From assembly GCA_016720345.1 (NCBI GenBank), contig JADKKV010000005.1, forward strand, positions 124,001 to 188,000: a DNA stretch of 64,000 bases, in the 5' to 3' direction. Shown in pieces: positions 24,720 to 34,000 of the stretch. The position numbers and the translations under genes are program-made. How positions within the stretch are numbered: the stretch's first letter is position 1; the number at the start of each line of letters is the position of its first letter. The notes beneath the pieces were generated by a model. The model had not been told where the DNA came from. It saw nothing but the letters and a program-made list of their open reading frames with translations, and made no database searches. This DNA comes from Thermomonas sp. GTDB taxonomy: Bacteria > Pseudomonadota > Gammaproteobacteria > Xanthomonadales > Xanthomonadaceae.

Positions 24720-26910
24720 ATGCCTGCCCATCCCCGCCCTCGCCTGCTCGCCATCGCCCTGTTGCTGGCCCTGCCCGCGTTTGCCGCCGAGCCGCCGCAA
24801 CAGGCCCAGCACGACCGGCAGCCGAAGGACCTGGCCGCGGTCGAAGTCCGCGCCACACCGCTGGCGGACACCGCCGAGAGCCTGGCCACGCCGGTGGACG
24901 TGCTGGCCGGCAGCAAGCTGGACGAAGCCAAGGCCGGCACCCTGGGCGAAACCGTGGCGCGGCTGCCGGGCGTGCAGTCGTCCAACTTCGGCCCCGGCGT
25001 CGGCCGTCCGATCATCCGCGGCCTCGACGGCGCGCGCGTGCAGGTGCTGAGCGACGGCCTGGGCTCCGGCGACGTGTCCACCGTCAGCGTCGACCACGCG
25101 GTCAGCATCGAGCCGTTCCTGGCCAACCAGATCGAAGTGCTGAAGGGCCCGGCCACCCTGCTGTACGGCAGCGGCGCGATCGGCGGCGCGGTCAACGTGG
25201 TCGACGGCCGCATCCCCGAATCCATCGCCGACGTGCCGTTCAGCGGTCGTGCCGAGTTGCGCCGCGGCAGCGTCAACGACGAAGCCACCGGCATGGTCCG
25301 CATCGATGGCAACGCCGGCGCGTTCGCCTTCCATTTCGACGCGCTGCATCGCGAAACCGGCGACTACGCCATCCCCGGCTATCCGGAAAGCGCGGCGCTG
25401 ATGGCCGAACACGGCGAGACCCCGGACCCCGACGAGGCCGGGATCCTGCGCAACAGCGCGGTGCGCACCGACAGCGCGGCGCTCGGGCTGTCGTGGATCG
25501 GCGCACGCGGCTTCATCGGCGGCAGCTACAGCCTGTTCAACACCGCCTACGGCATCCCGGGCGGGCATGCGCATGGCGGTGAGGAAGACGAACACGAAGG
25601 CGAGCACGCGGAAGAGGAAGCCGAGGAGCACGGCGACGGCGACGTGAGCATCCTGATGGACCAGCGCCGCAGCGAACTGCGCGCGGGCATCGATAACGTC
25701 GGCCCATTCCAGTCGATGCGCCTGAAACTGGCGGATACCGACTACACGCACACCGAATTCGAGGGCGAGGCGGTCGGCACCGTGTTCCACAACCGCAGCC
25801 GCGAGGCACGCGCGGAACTGGTGCACGTGCCGGTCGCCGGCTGGAAGGGTGCGTTCGGGGTGCAGGCCAGCAAACGCGATTTCGACGCGATCGGCGACGA
25901 GGCCTTCGTCCCCGCCTCGCGCACGCTACGACACCGGCCTGTTCTGGATCGGCAAGCGCAGCTTCGACACCGCGCGCGGCGCACTGCAGGTCGACCTCGG
26001 CGTGCGCCACGACGACAACCGCATCGACGTCGACAACGTGGTGACCGCGGCGCCGGACCGCCACGTGCATACCACCAGCGCGTCCGCCGGTTTCGGCTGG
26101 AAGGCCAGCGAAGCCCTGCACCTGAGCCTGGGCCTGGATCGCGCGCAGCGCGCACCGGGCGCGGAGGAGCTGTATTCCAACGGCCTGCACGTGGCCACCG
26201 GCAGCTTCGAATTCGGCGACGCCACCCTGGGCGTGGAAACCGCGCGGCGGATCGAACTCGGCCTGCACCTGCACCACGGGCCGGTCGAGGTCCAGCTGTC
26301 CGCCTGGCAGGCGCGCTACGACGACTTCGTCTACCTCGCCGGCACCGATGCACAAGTCGATGGCGCTCCGCTGCGCGTGTGGCGCCAGGACGACGCGCGC
26401 TTCCACGGACTTGAGGCCAAGCTTGACTGGGACATCGCCGGGACCGACGCCGGCGTGTGGTCGCTCAACGTGTTCGGCGACATCGTGCGCGGCCGGCTGG
26501 TCGCCGACGCCGGCAGCACCGCACTGCACGTCTTCGAGGTGCAGCACGGCGACCACGTGGACGCGGTCACCGCGCGCGTCGCGAACGGCGGCAACCTGCC
26601 GCGCATCGTGCCCGCCCGCGTCGGCGCCACCCTGCGCTGGGAGCGCGAACGCTGGCGCGCTTCGCTGGGTGCGGTGCGTTACGCGAAGCAGGACGACGTG
26701 GCCGCCTACGAAACCGCGACGCCCGGCTACACGCTGGTGGATGCGCACGTCGCCTGGCACATCGATACGAAGAGTGGCCGCGAGCTCGAGCTGTTCGTGG
26801 ATGCCAACAACCTCAGCGACCAGGAAGCACGGCCGCACACCTCGTTCCTGAAGGACGTGGTGCCGTTGCCGGGGCGCAACGTGGTGCTCGGCGTGCGCGC
26901 GTTCTTCTGA
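24720..26910 (+). pseudogene. ZnuD-like TonB-dependent receptor, frameshifted
   Basis: A signal peptide (ALLLALPAFAA) precedes a plug domain with VEVRATPLADTAESLATPVDVL, ETVARLPGVQSSNFGPGVG and LKGPATLLYGSGAIGGAVNVVDGR. A His/Glu-rich loop (HAHGGEEDEHEGEHAEEEAE) near residue 280 is typical of ZnuD-type zinc receptors. The beta-barrel continues, but the frame changes at about 25926: the first frame ends in SRT (402 residues) and YDTGLFWIGKRSF follows one base later. Removing one base (C25926) gives a 729-residue receptor ending NVVLGVRAFF, normal length with terminal Phe. Either an assembly error or a real inactivation. Under the Zur box. Confidence 0.88.
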
Positions 26911-26919
26911 TCCGAGCGG

Positions 26920-26966
26920 GCGGGCGTTGGCCCGCTACCGCGCAACCGCAGCGGGGCTTGCCCCGC
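26920..26966. repeat. Two adjacent GC hairpins between convergent receptor and zur genes
   Basis: GCGGGC-GTTG-GCCCGC (26920-26935) and GCGGGGC-TT-GCCCCGC (26951-26966), separated by 15 bp and ending just before the zur stop. They may act as a bidirectional terminator; the paired-hairpin layout also resembles a REP unit. Confidence 0.55.
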
Positions 26967-26967
26967 C

Positions 26968-27465
26968 CTATGGGCGCTCGGCGATCGCGCACTTCGCGCA
27001 CAGGCCGTGCACTTCCAGCGTCTGCGCCTGCGGGGCGAATCCCAGCGCCCGCGCCGCCGCATCCAGCGTGGCCACGATGCTGGCGTCCTCCAGTTCGGTG
27101 GCCGAATGGCAGCGGTTGCAGATCAGGAATGGCACCGAGTGCTGCGCGCTGTCCGGATGGTGGCAGGCCACGAACGCATTGATCGATTCCAGCTTGTGGA
27201 TGAAGCCGTTGGCCAGCAGGAAATCCAGCGCGCGGTACACGGTGGGCGGGGCGGCGGCACCGGCACCCTCGCCGGCGCGCACCTTGTCCAGCAGGTCATA
27301 GGCCTTGATCGGCTGACCGGCCTGCGCGATCAGGCCCAGGACGCGCGCACGGATCGCGGTCAATCTCAGGCCGCGCTCGCCGCAGGCGCGCTCCACCGCC
27401 GCCACGAAGCCGCGGGCATCGTGGACGTGGTGGTGCGGATCGGTACACGCGTGCGGGCTGCCCAT
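26968..27465 (-). CDS. zur: Fur-family zinc uptake regulator
   Basis: 165 residues. Winged-helix N-terminal domain (LRLTAIRARVLGLIAQAGQPIKAYDLL, then APPTVYRALDFLLANGFIHKLES) and C-terminal metal domain with CHHPDSAQH, ICNRCHSATE and HGLCAKCA, i.e. two C-x-x-C pairs for structural zinc. A His-rich start (DPHHHVHD) suits a zinc sensor. The Zur box and zinc-receptor gene next door support Zur rather than Fur. It follows gltX after 7 bp and is probably transcribed with it. Confidence 0.88.
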   Translation of the reverse strand: MGSPHACTDPHHHVHDARGFVAAVERACGERGLRLTAIRARVLGLIAQAGQPIKAYDLLDKVRAGEGAGAAAPPTVYRALDFLLANGFIHKLESINAFVACHHPDSAQHSVPFLICNRCHSATELEDASIVATLDAAARALGFAPQAQTLEVHGLCAKCAIAERP

Positions 27466-27472
27466 GGCCGGA

Positions 27473-28876
27473 TCAGGCCGCCGGCAGCATGGCGAGGGCC
27501 GCGTCGATCCGCGCCAGCGCCTCGTCGCGGCCGCACAGGTAGATGGTCCAGCCGATGTCCGGGCTGACCTGGGTGCCGGTGATGGCCACCCGCAGCGGCT
27601 GCGCGATCTTGCCCATGCCGATGCCCAGCGCCTCCGACACGGCCTTGACCTGCGCGTGGATGGGCTCCGGCGACCACGGCGCCAGTGCCGCCAGCCGCTC
27701 GCGCATGGCCGCCAGCGGCGCACCCGCATCGGCCTTGAAGTGCTTGGCCACGGCCGCGTCGTCGTAGGACGCCAGCGGCTGGAACCACACCGCCGACTTC
27801 TCGGCGATCTCCTTCAGGGTCTGCGCGCGCTCGCGCAGCGCCACGACCAGCTCCGCGGGCTTGGGGCCCTTCGCCAGGTCGTAGCCGCACTGCTGCAGAT
27901 GCCAGGCAAGGTGTTTCGCCAGCGCCTCGGGATCGTCCGCCTTCAGGTACTGCTGGTTGAGCCAGCCCAGCTTGGCCATGTCCAGGCGCGCCGCCTTCGC
28001 GTTGACATCGGCGAGGTCGAACAGCGACTGCATCTCGGCGATCGAGAACACTTCCTGGTCGCCATGCGACCAGCCGAGGCGTACCAGGTAGTTCAACAGC
28101 GCATGCGGCAGGTAGCCGGCGTCGCGGTACTGCATCACGTCGGCCGCACCGGTGCGCTTGGAGAGCTTGGCACCCTGCTCGTCCAGGATCATCGGCAGGT
28201 GCGCGAAATGCGGCACTGGCGCACCGAGTGCCTGGTAGATGTTGATCTGGCGCGGGGTGTTGTTGACGTGGTCGTCGCCGCGCACCACGTCGGTGATGCG
28301 CATGTCGATGTCGTCCACCACCACCGCGAAGTTGTAGGTGGCGTAGCCGTCGCTGCGGAAGATCACCAGGTCGTCCAACTCGCTGTTGGCGATCTCGATG
28401 CGGCCCTTGACCTTGTCATCCCACGCGACCACGCCGTCCAGCGGATTGCGGAAGCGGATCACCCGGTTGGGGTCGTCGCGCCAGCCGGCGTTCGCATCGC
28501 GATGGGCGCCGTTGTAGCGCGGCTTGTCGCCCGCGGCCATGGCCGCCTCGCGCATCGCTTCCAGTTCTTCCTTGGTCTCGTAGGCGTAGTAGGCGTGGCC
28601 GGACGCAACCAGCTGCTCGGCCACCGCCTTGTAGCGGTCGAGGCGATGGGTCTGGTAGATCGGGCCTTCGTCGTAGTCCAGGCCCAGCCAGTCCATCGCC
28701 TGCAGGATCGCGTCGATCGCGGCTTGCGTGCTGCGCTCGCGGTCGGTGTCCTCGATCCGCAGGATGAACTGCCCGCCCTTGCGGCGCGCCTCCAGCCAGC
28801 AGTACAGCGCGGTACGCGCGCCGCCGATGTGGAGGTAGCCGGTGGGACTGGGGGCGAAGCGGGTACGGACGGTCAT
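27473..28876 (-). CDS. gltX: Glutamyl-tRNA synthetase
   Basis: 467 residues. Class I synthetase motifs [20 protein letters not shown] (HIGH region) and [12 protein letters not shown] (KMSKS region) are intact, with the editing-free C-terminal anticodon-binding domain following. Charges tRNA-Glu. Normal length for the bacterial enzyme. Upstream gene of zur; a hairpin/repeat region lies between it and divergent lpxH. Confidence 0.97.
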   Translation of the reverse strand: MTVRTRFAPSPTGYLHIGGARTALYCWLEARRKGGQFILRIEDTDRERSTQAAIDAILQAMDWLGLDYDEGPIYQTHRLDRYKAVAEQLVASGHAYYAYETKEELEAMREAAMAAGDKPRYNGAHRDANAGWRDDPNRVIRFRNPLDGVVAWDDKVKGRIEIANSELDDLVIFRSDGYATYNFAVVVDDIDMRITDVVRGDDHVNNTPRQINIYQALGAPVPHFAHLPMILDEQGAKLSKRTGAADVMQYRDAGYLPHALLNYLVRLGWSHGDQEVFSIAEMQSLFDLADVNAKAARLDMAKLGWLNQQYLKADDPEALAKHLAWHLQQCGYDLAKGPKPAELVVALRERAQTLKEIAEKSAVWFQPLASYDDAAVAKHFKADAGAPLAAMRERLAALAPWSPEPIHAQVKAVSEALGIGMGKIAQPLRVAITGTQVSPDIGWTIYLCGRDEALARIDAALAMLPAA

Positions 28877-28955
28877 GGGCGGGCTATCGAACGGAATGCG
28901 TGCATTTTAGCCGGGTGGAGACACATCCCAGCCGCCATGACGCGGCGAGGACGAC

Positions 28956-29001
28956 GGGCAGGCCGCTCGGCGGCTCGAAATGCCGCTGCCGCGGCCTGCC
29001 C
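28956..29001. repeat. Hairpin element upstream of lpxH with 20-bp core repeated downstream
   Basis: Outer arms GGGCAGGCCGC (28956-28966) and GCGGCCTGCCC (28991-29001) enclose GCGGCTCGAAATGCCGCTGC (28970-28989), whose ends also pair. The same 20 bp occurs at 29818-29837 on the other side of lpxH. It lies between the gltX and lpxH starts, so it is not a terminator of either. Confidence 0.6.
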
Positions 29002-29057
29002 GCCGCCCCGGCACGCCCGCACGTCGTTGCAGTGGTGCCGCGGATTACACTGCGCCG

Positions 29058-29780
29058 ATGACCACGCTGTTCATCTCCGACCTGCATCTTGATGCCGAAC
29101 GCCCGGCGATCACCGCGCTGTTCGGCCACTTCATCGACGGCGAAGCGCGCCACGCGGACGCGCTGTACATCCTCGGTGACCTGTTCGAGGCGTGGGTGGG
29201 CGACGACGACCCGTCGGAGACCGGCGCGTTCGTGGCGGACCGCCTGCATGCCCTCAACGCATCAGGCGTGCCCGTGTATTTCATTCGCGGCAACCGCGAT
29301 TTCCTGCTCGGGGATGCCTGTGCCAAGCGCGCGGGCATGACGATCCTGCCCGACCCCGCGGTGGTGCTGCTGCACGGCGAACCGACCCTGCTCCTGCACG
29401 GCGACCTGCTGTGCACGGACGACGTCGCCTACCAGCAGTTCCGCGCGCAGACCCGCGATCCGCGCTGGCAGCAACAATTCCTCGCGCAGCCGCTCGATGC
29501 CCGGCTCGCGTTCGCCAACCAGGCACGCGCCGCCAGCAAGGCGCGTTACGGCGAACTGGTGAGCGCCGGCACGGCGGAGACCATCGGCGACGTGGCGGCG
29601 GGCACCGTGCGCGAGTGGTTCCAGCGCTTCGGCGTCCGTCGCATGATCCACGGCCACACCCATCGCCCGGCCATCCATGACGAAGGCCAGGGCAACACCC
29701 GCATCGTGCTGGGCGACTGGTACGAGCAGGGCTCGGTGCTGCGCGTGGATGCGGACGGCGCGTCGCTGGAAGCGCTGTAA
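29058..29780 (+). CDS. lpxH: UDP-2,3-diacylglucosamine diphosphatase
   Basis: 240 residues. Metallophosphatase motifs [44 protein letters not shown] and [10 protein letters not shown] are all present and typical of LpxH, which makes lipid X in lipid A synthesis. Start chosen to give [12 protein letters not shown]; the frame is open upstream but unsupported. Monocistronic, flanked on both sides by a shared 20-bp repeat. Confidence 0.94.
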   Translation: MTTLFISDLHLDAERPAITALFGHFIDGEARHADALYILGDLFEAWVGDDDPSETGAFVADRLHALNASGVPVYFIRGNRDFLLGDACAKRAGMTILPDPAVVLLHGEPTLLLHGDLLCTDDVAYQQFRAQTRDPRWQQQFLAQPLDARLAFANQARAASKARYGELVSAGTAETIGDVAAGTVREWFQRFGVRRMIHGHTHRPAIHDEGQGNTRIVLGDWYEQGSVLRVDADGASLEAL

Positions 29781-29817
29781 CCCCGCCACCGCGGAGTTGC
29801 TGCGGACGGCTCGCTAC

Positions 29818-29837
29818 GCGGCTCGAAATGCCGCTGC
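29818..29837. repeat. Second copy of the lpxH-flanking 20-bp repeat
   Basis: GCGGCTCGAAATGCCGCTGC, identical to 28970-28989. It folds as GCGGC-TCGAAAT-GCCGC. It lies 37 bp after the lpxH stop and before the convergent lipoprotein gene; here the outer arms of the first copy are missing. Confidence 0.6.
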
Positions 29838-29876
29838 GCGATCCATCCACACCCACGCCGCTCGTCGGTGGGCGGA

Positions 29877-30338
29877 CTACTTCGCGGCTTCGCCGCACCC
29901 CTTGAGGTCGAGGTCGCCGTAGCGGAAGGTCGAGACCATCGTGTACGTATTGTCGGACATGCCGTCGCTGCAGGTGCCGGCGGTGACCGTCAACGTAAAC
30001 ACCCTGCCGTCGTGGCTGCCGTTGATTTCGACGCCATCCGCCAGCGCGCGCCGGGTGCCCTGCATCGCGACCCCTTGCTGGTCCCCAGGCGTGCTGTAGG
30101 TCAGCACGGCGTCTTCCACATTCACGTTCCAGAACGGCTCGGTGCCGAACGCACGGAAGACCTGCAGCGGATCGGCGTTCTCCTGCCCGGGCGCACGCTT
30201 GCCCATTGCCGCCTCGCCGGCCGGCGTGGCCGGCGCAACGACAGGCTCGGGCGCGGGCGGCGGCTCAGGTGCGGCCGGTGGTTGCGGTGCTGTGCAGGCA
30301 ACCAGCAGCAGCGACAGCGATGCGATGGCGAGCTTCAT
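29877..30338 (-). CDS. Small lipoprotein (COG3650-like)
   Basis: 153 residues. ATG preceded by GGAGG at 7 nt. The lipobox is LLVAC, followed by a Pro/Ala-rich spacer (PAAPEPPPAPEPVVAPA). The domain contains FRAFGTEPFWNVNVEDA, a motif I associate with COG3650-type periplasmic proteins of unknown function, and TVTAGTCSDGMSDNTY near the C-terminus. Probably outer-membrane anchored. Convergent with lpxH. Confidence 0.72.
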   Translation of the reverse strand: MKLAIASLSLLLVACTAPQPPAAPEPPPAPEPVVAPATPAGEAAMGKRAPGQENADPLQVFRAFGTEPFWNVNVEDAVLTYSTPGDQQGVAMQGTRRALADGVEINGSHDGRVFTLTVTAGTCSDGMSDNTYTMVSTFRYGDLDLKGCGEAAK

Positions 30339-30399
30339 GGCGATCCTCCGTGGCAGTCGCGCCGAGTGTGCCGCAAGCGGCGGCAACCCGTCGTGTGCC

Positions 30400-31203
30400 T
30401 CAGTCCGCGGCAGCCAGCAGGCTCTCCAGTTCCTCCAGGTCGAAGCCGGCCGCGAGCCTGGCCTCGGTGTTGAACGGCTTGTGCAGCACGCCGCTGGCGT
30501 ACGCCTGCAGCAGTTCGCGGAAGCGCGCGCGCGGCTCCACGCCGGCGCGTTCGCAGTGCCAGCGATACCACCGGGATCCCGCGGCGACGTGCCCCACTTC
30601 CTCGCGCAGGATCACTTCGAGGATGTCGGCAGTCGTGTCATCGCCCAGCGAACGCAGCTTCACGATCATCCCCGGCGTCACGTCCAGCCCGCGCGCCTCC
30701 AGCACCCGCGGCACCAGCGCCATCCGCGCCAACCCGTCGTGCGCGGTTTTTTCGGCCATTTCCCAGAGGCCGTTGTGCGCATCGAAATAGCCGTAGTCGT
30801 AACCGAGTTCCCGCAGCCGTGCGCGCAGCATCGTGAAATGCCGCGCCTCGTCGTTCGCCACCGATACCCAGTCGGCGTAGTACTGGGCCGGCATGCCGCG
30901 GAAGCGATAGACCGCATCCCAGGCCAGGTCGATCGCGTTGAACTCGATATGCGCGACCGCATGGATGAAGGCGGCGCGGCCCTCGATGCTGCCGAACCCG
31001 CGTTTCGGCAGGTCGCGTGGATGTACCAGTTTCGGGGTTGCCGGCCGGCCGGGCATGCGGATCGGTTCCGGTCCATCGAGCTCGCCATCGGATGACAGCT
31101 CACCGCGTGCAAACGCAGCCGCCGCTTCGAACGTCCGTGCGGGCTTGTCGTCGGGCGATGCGGCGGCGAGGCAGATGTGGGCAGCCGCAAGAAGGCTCTT
31201 CAT
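30400..31203 (-). CDS. DUF455 ferritin-like protein
   Basis: 267 residues. A di-iron-type four-helix bundle is indicated by HIEFNAIDLAWDA, ANDEARHFTMLRARLRELG (E-x-x-H) and ILREEVGHVAAGSRWYRW (E-x-x-H), the ligand pattern of ferritin-like proteins of the DUF455 family. The function is unknown; some relatives are hydroxylases. The frame is open further 5' through a repeat element, so MKSLLAAAHICLAA is taken as the start. 61 bp upstream of the lipoprotein gene and on the same strand. Confidence 0.82.
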   Translation of the reverse strand: MKSLLAAAHICLAAASPDDKPARTFEAAAAFARGELSSDGELDGPEPIRMPGRPATPKLVHPRDLPKRGFGSIEGRAAFIHAVAHIEFNAIDLAWDAVYRFRGMPAQYYADWVSVANDEARHFTMLRARLRELGYDYGYFDAHNGLWEMAEKTAHDGLARMALVPRVLEARGLDVTPGMIVKLRSLGDDTTADILEVILREEVGHVAAGSRWYRWHCERAGVEPRARFRELLQAYASGVLHKPFNTEARLAAGFDLEELESLLAAAD

Positions 31204-31224
31204 TCGAGCCGCGAGAACTTGACA

Positions 31225-31369
31225 GGACGAATGCCGGGGTGCGTTTCGACCGGGCCAGTATCGGGGGTGAGGAAGGACGCTTGCAGACCACCGGTCTGCG
31301 GCCTGACGAACGCCCATCGGCCATGCCGATGGGCCGGGGTCGAATCGAAACGCACCCCGGCATTCGTCC
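31225..31369. repeat. 145-bp inverted-repeat element with cloverleaf-like inner hairpins
   Basis: Perfect 25-nt outer arms (31225-31249 and 31345-31369; the left begins GGACGAATGCCGGGG). Inside are two further hairpins: GCAGACC-ACC-GGTCTGC (31283-31299) and GCCCATCGGC-CAT-GCCGATGGGC (31312-31334). It fills the gap between the purF stop and the DUF455 start. Either a MITE/REP-type mobile repeat or a structured RNA following purF. Confidence 0.75.
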
Positions 31370-31384
31370 ATCGATCAGCCACCG

Positions 31385-32854
31385 TCAGCTTGCCCTGCGC
31401 TTCTTCTTCGCCTCATCCGACCGCAGCTGCTGCAGGCGCTCGAAATAGCCGGCCTCGATGCCAGTCACGTATTCGCCGCTGAAGCAGGAGCTGTCGAACT
31501 TGCGGCCCGGGAACTTCGGGCCGGCCACCGCGGCCTCGAGGTCCGCCAGGTCCTGGTAGACCAGCCAGTCGCAGCCCAGCAGTTGCTCGATCTCGCGCTC
31601 ACTGCGGTCGTGCGCCACCAGCTCCTCGGACGAGGGCATGTCGATGCCGTAGATGTTCGGATAGCGCACCGGCGGCGCCGCCGAGGCCAGGTAGACCTTG
31701 CGCGCACCGGCGTCACGCGCCATCTGCACGATCTGCTGGCTGGTGGTGCCGCGCACGATGGAATCGTCCACCAGCAGCACCACCCGGTTGCGGAATTCCA
31801 GCGGGATCGGGTTGAGCTTGCGCTTCACCGACTTCGCCCGCTCGCCCTGCCCCGGCATGATGAAGGTGCGGCCGACGTAGCGGTTCTTGATGAAGCCCTC
31901 GCGGTACTTCACCCCGAGCACGCTGGCGATTTCCAGCGCCGCGTCGCGGCTGGTGTCCGGGATCGGGATCACCACGTCGATGTCGTGGCCGGGCCGCTCG
32001 CGCAGGATCTTCTCGCCCAGGGTCACGCCCATCCGCATGCGCGCCTTGTGCACCGAGATCTCCTCGATCATCGAGTCCGGCCGCGCGAAATAGACGAATT
32101 CGAAGATGCACGGCGCGTGCGCCAGCGGCGGCGCGCACTGCTGCGCGAACAGCTCGCCGCGCGCGGTGATCACGATGCCCTCGCCCGGCGCCACGTCGCG
32201 CAGGCGCTCGAAGCCCAGCACGTCCAGCGCCACCGATTCGGAGGCGACGATGTACTCGTCGATGCCGTTCGCGGTGCGCTTGCCCAGCACCAGCGGCCGG
32301 ATCCCGTTCGGGTCGCGGAACGCGACCAGTCCCAGCCCGAGCACCGTGCAGACCACCGCATAGCCGCCCTTGGCGCGGCGGTTCACGCCTTCCAGCGCGC
32401 GGAACACGGCGTCGGGCGTCAACACGCCCTGGCTGTCCAGCTCGTGCGCGAACACGTTGAGCAGGACTTCCGAATCGGACTCGGTGTTGACGTTGCGGCG
32501 GTCCTGCTCGAACACCTCGCGCCGCAGCGCGTCGGTGTTGACCAGGTTGCCGTTGTGCGCAAGCGCGATCCCGAACGGCGAGTTGACGTAGAAGGGCTGG
32601 GCTTCGTCGCTGCCCTCGCTGCCGGCGGTGGGGTAGCGGCAATGGGCGATGCCGACCCGCCCCGACAGCAGCGCCATCGACGTGGCGTCGAACACGTCCC
32701 GCACCAGCCCGTTGCCCTTGTGCACGCGCAGCTTGCCGCCATCGGCGGTGGCGATCCCGGCGGCATCCTGGCCGCGATGCTGGAGCACGGTCAGGCCGTC
32801 GTACAGCTCGGCTGCGACTTCCCCCTGGCCGACGATTCCGACGATGCCGCACAT
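31385..32854 (-). CDS. purF: Amidophosphoribosyltransferase
   Basis: 489 residues. First committed step of purine synthesis: PRPP plus glutamine to phosphoribosylamine. MCGIVGIVG gives the N-terminal nucleophile Cys after Met removal; [18 protein letters not shown] and the PRPP loop [18 protein letters not shown] are intact. No propeptide and no 4Fe-4S cysteines of the Bacillus type, so it is the E. coli type. It follows the SPOR gene after 29 bp; cvpA, usually between them in related genomes, is absent. Confidence 0.96.
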   Translation of the reverse strand: MCGIVGIVGQGEVAAELYDGLTVLQHRGQDAAGIATADGGKLRVHKGNGLVRDVFDATSMALLSGRVGIAHCRYPTAGSEGSDEAQPFYVNSPFGIALAHNGNLVNTDALRREVFEQDRRNVNTESDSEVLLNVFAHELDSQGVLTPDAVFRALEGVNRRAKGGYAVVCTVLGLGLVAFRDPNGIRPLVLGKRTANGIDEYIVASESVALDVLGFERLRDVAPGEGIVITARGELFAQQCAPPLAHAPCIFEFVYFARPDSMIEEISVHKARMRMGVTLGEKILRERPGHDIDVVIPIPDTSRDAALEIASVLGVKYREGFIKNRYVGRTFIMPGQGERAKSVKRKLNPIPLEFRNRVVLLVDDSIVRGTTSQQIVQMARDAGARKVYLASAAPPVRYPNIYGIDMPSSEELVAHDRSEREIEQLLGCDWLVYQDLADLEAAVAGPKFPGRKFDSSCFSGEYVTGIEAGYFERLQQLRSDEAKKKRRAS

Positions 32855-32883
32855 GGTCTTGCTTCCTGTTCGAACGACGACGG

Positions 32884-33941
32884 TTACGGGTGCGGACGGA
32901 CGATGCCGGCGATGCCGAGCTTGGCCTGCACGCTGGACTTCAGCTGCTCGGCCTCGGCGCGGGTCATCGCCGGACCCACGCGCACGCGGGTCAGGGTGCC
33001 CTTGTCGGTGCGCACGGATTCGGTGAATGCATTGAAGCCGGCGCTGCGCAGTTTGTCGCGCAGTGCGGTGGCGTCGGCGGCGGCAGCGAACGCACCGACC
33101 TGCACCGCGAAGCCGGTCTTGCTGGTATCCACCGGCTTCGCCACCGGTGCCGGGGTCGCGGGCGCCGCCGGCGGCGGGGAAGCGGCCGCCGGCTTGCTCG
33201 CAAGCGCGGGTGCCGGCGGCTTGGCAGCCGCGACCGGCGCAGGTGCGGGTGCCGGCGGCTTGGCGGCCGCGACCGGCGCAGGTGCGGGTGCCGGCGGCTT
33301 GGCAGCCGCGACCGGCGCAGGCGCAGGCGGCTCTGCCAGGCAGGCGACCCGGGCTTCGCCACTGCCGCTGCCGGTGCGGCGATCGCGGCCGCTGCAGGCG
33401 CCACCTCCGGCATGCCCGCATCCAGCACCACCACCTTGGCGCCGACGCCATCGTTGACCTGCGCCGCGCGCAGGCGCGCGGCCTCGGCCATCGCGTGGTC
33501 AGTGAACGGGCCGATGCGCACCCGCTGGGCGTCGCGGCCGGCGAGCTGCACCGCCTCGCGATAGGCCGGCAGCTCGGCGCTGCGCAACGCGGCGATCACC
33601 TTGTCCGCATCCGCGGCACTGGCGTAGCTGCCGAAGCTGACCGCGTAGTCGCCGGCCGCCGCCGCGGCAAACTGGCCGTCCTGCGCGGGACCCGGGTTGG
33701 CGGACTCGGGCGTGGCTTCCGGCATCCCGACCGCGCCGCCCTTCGGCGCGGTGCCGGGCTCGATCAGCGGCAGGTCGCGGGTGGTGGTGTCGGCGGCCTT
33801 CGGCTCGCCAGGGATCCCCAGCGGCACGTCGGAGACGCCGCTGTCGGGCGCCGGGCCCTTGACCAGCATCGGCAGGAAGATGACCGCCAGCGCGATCAGC
33901 ACGACCGCGCCGACCAGGCGTTGCTTCAGGGAAGAATCCAT
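32884..33941 (-). pseudogene. DedD-like cell-division protein with two SPOR domains, frameshifted
   Basis: N-terminal membrane anchor (LVGAVVLIALAVIFLPMLV, about 9-27), linker, then SPOR domain 1 ([20 protein letters not shown] ... [14 protein letters not shown], about 98-172). A Pro/Ala/Lys-rich linker with three 13-residue repeats follows, then SPOR domain 2 ([19 protein letters not shown] ... [14 protein letters not shown]). The frame is lost near 33337-33338: 201 residues run in the first frame and the second SPOR domain is two bases away. Removing two bases, or adding one, gives about 351 residues. As written the product would be 316 residues with a basic, wrong-frame tail. SPOR domains bind denuded septal peptidoglycan. 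Between folC and purF. Confidence 0.85.
33208..33324. repeat. 39-bp tandem repeat, three copies
   Basis: Three near-identical 39-bp units encode the 13-residue repeat [13 protein letters not shown] in the linker of the SPOR gene. Slippage here or close by could explain the adjacent frameshift. Confidence 0.85.
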
Positions 33942-34000
33942 CGACGGGGAACCGGCGCGGGGAATGCGCGAATTATAGCGGCCGGCGCCAATGCCCCGGC

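Noticed and set aside
33208-33324. Tandem repeat considered as a CRISPR or regulatory array
   Set aside because: Repeats are contiguous without spacers and encode a [13 protein letters not shown] protein linker.
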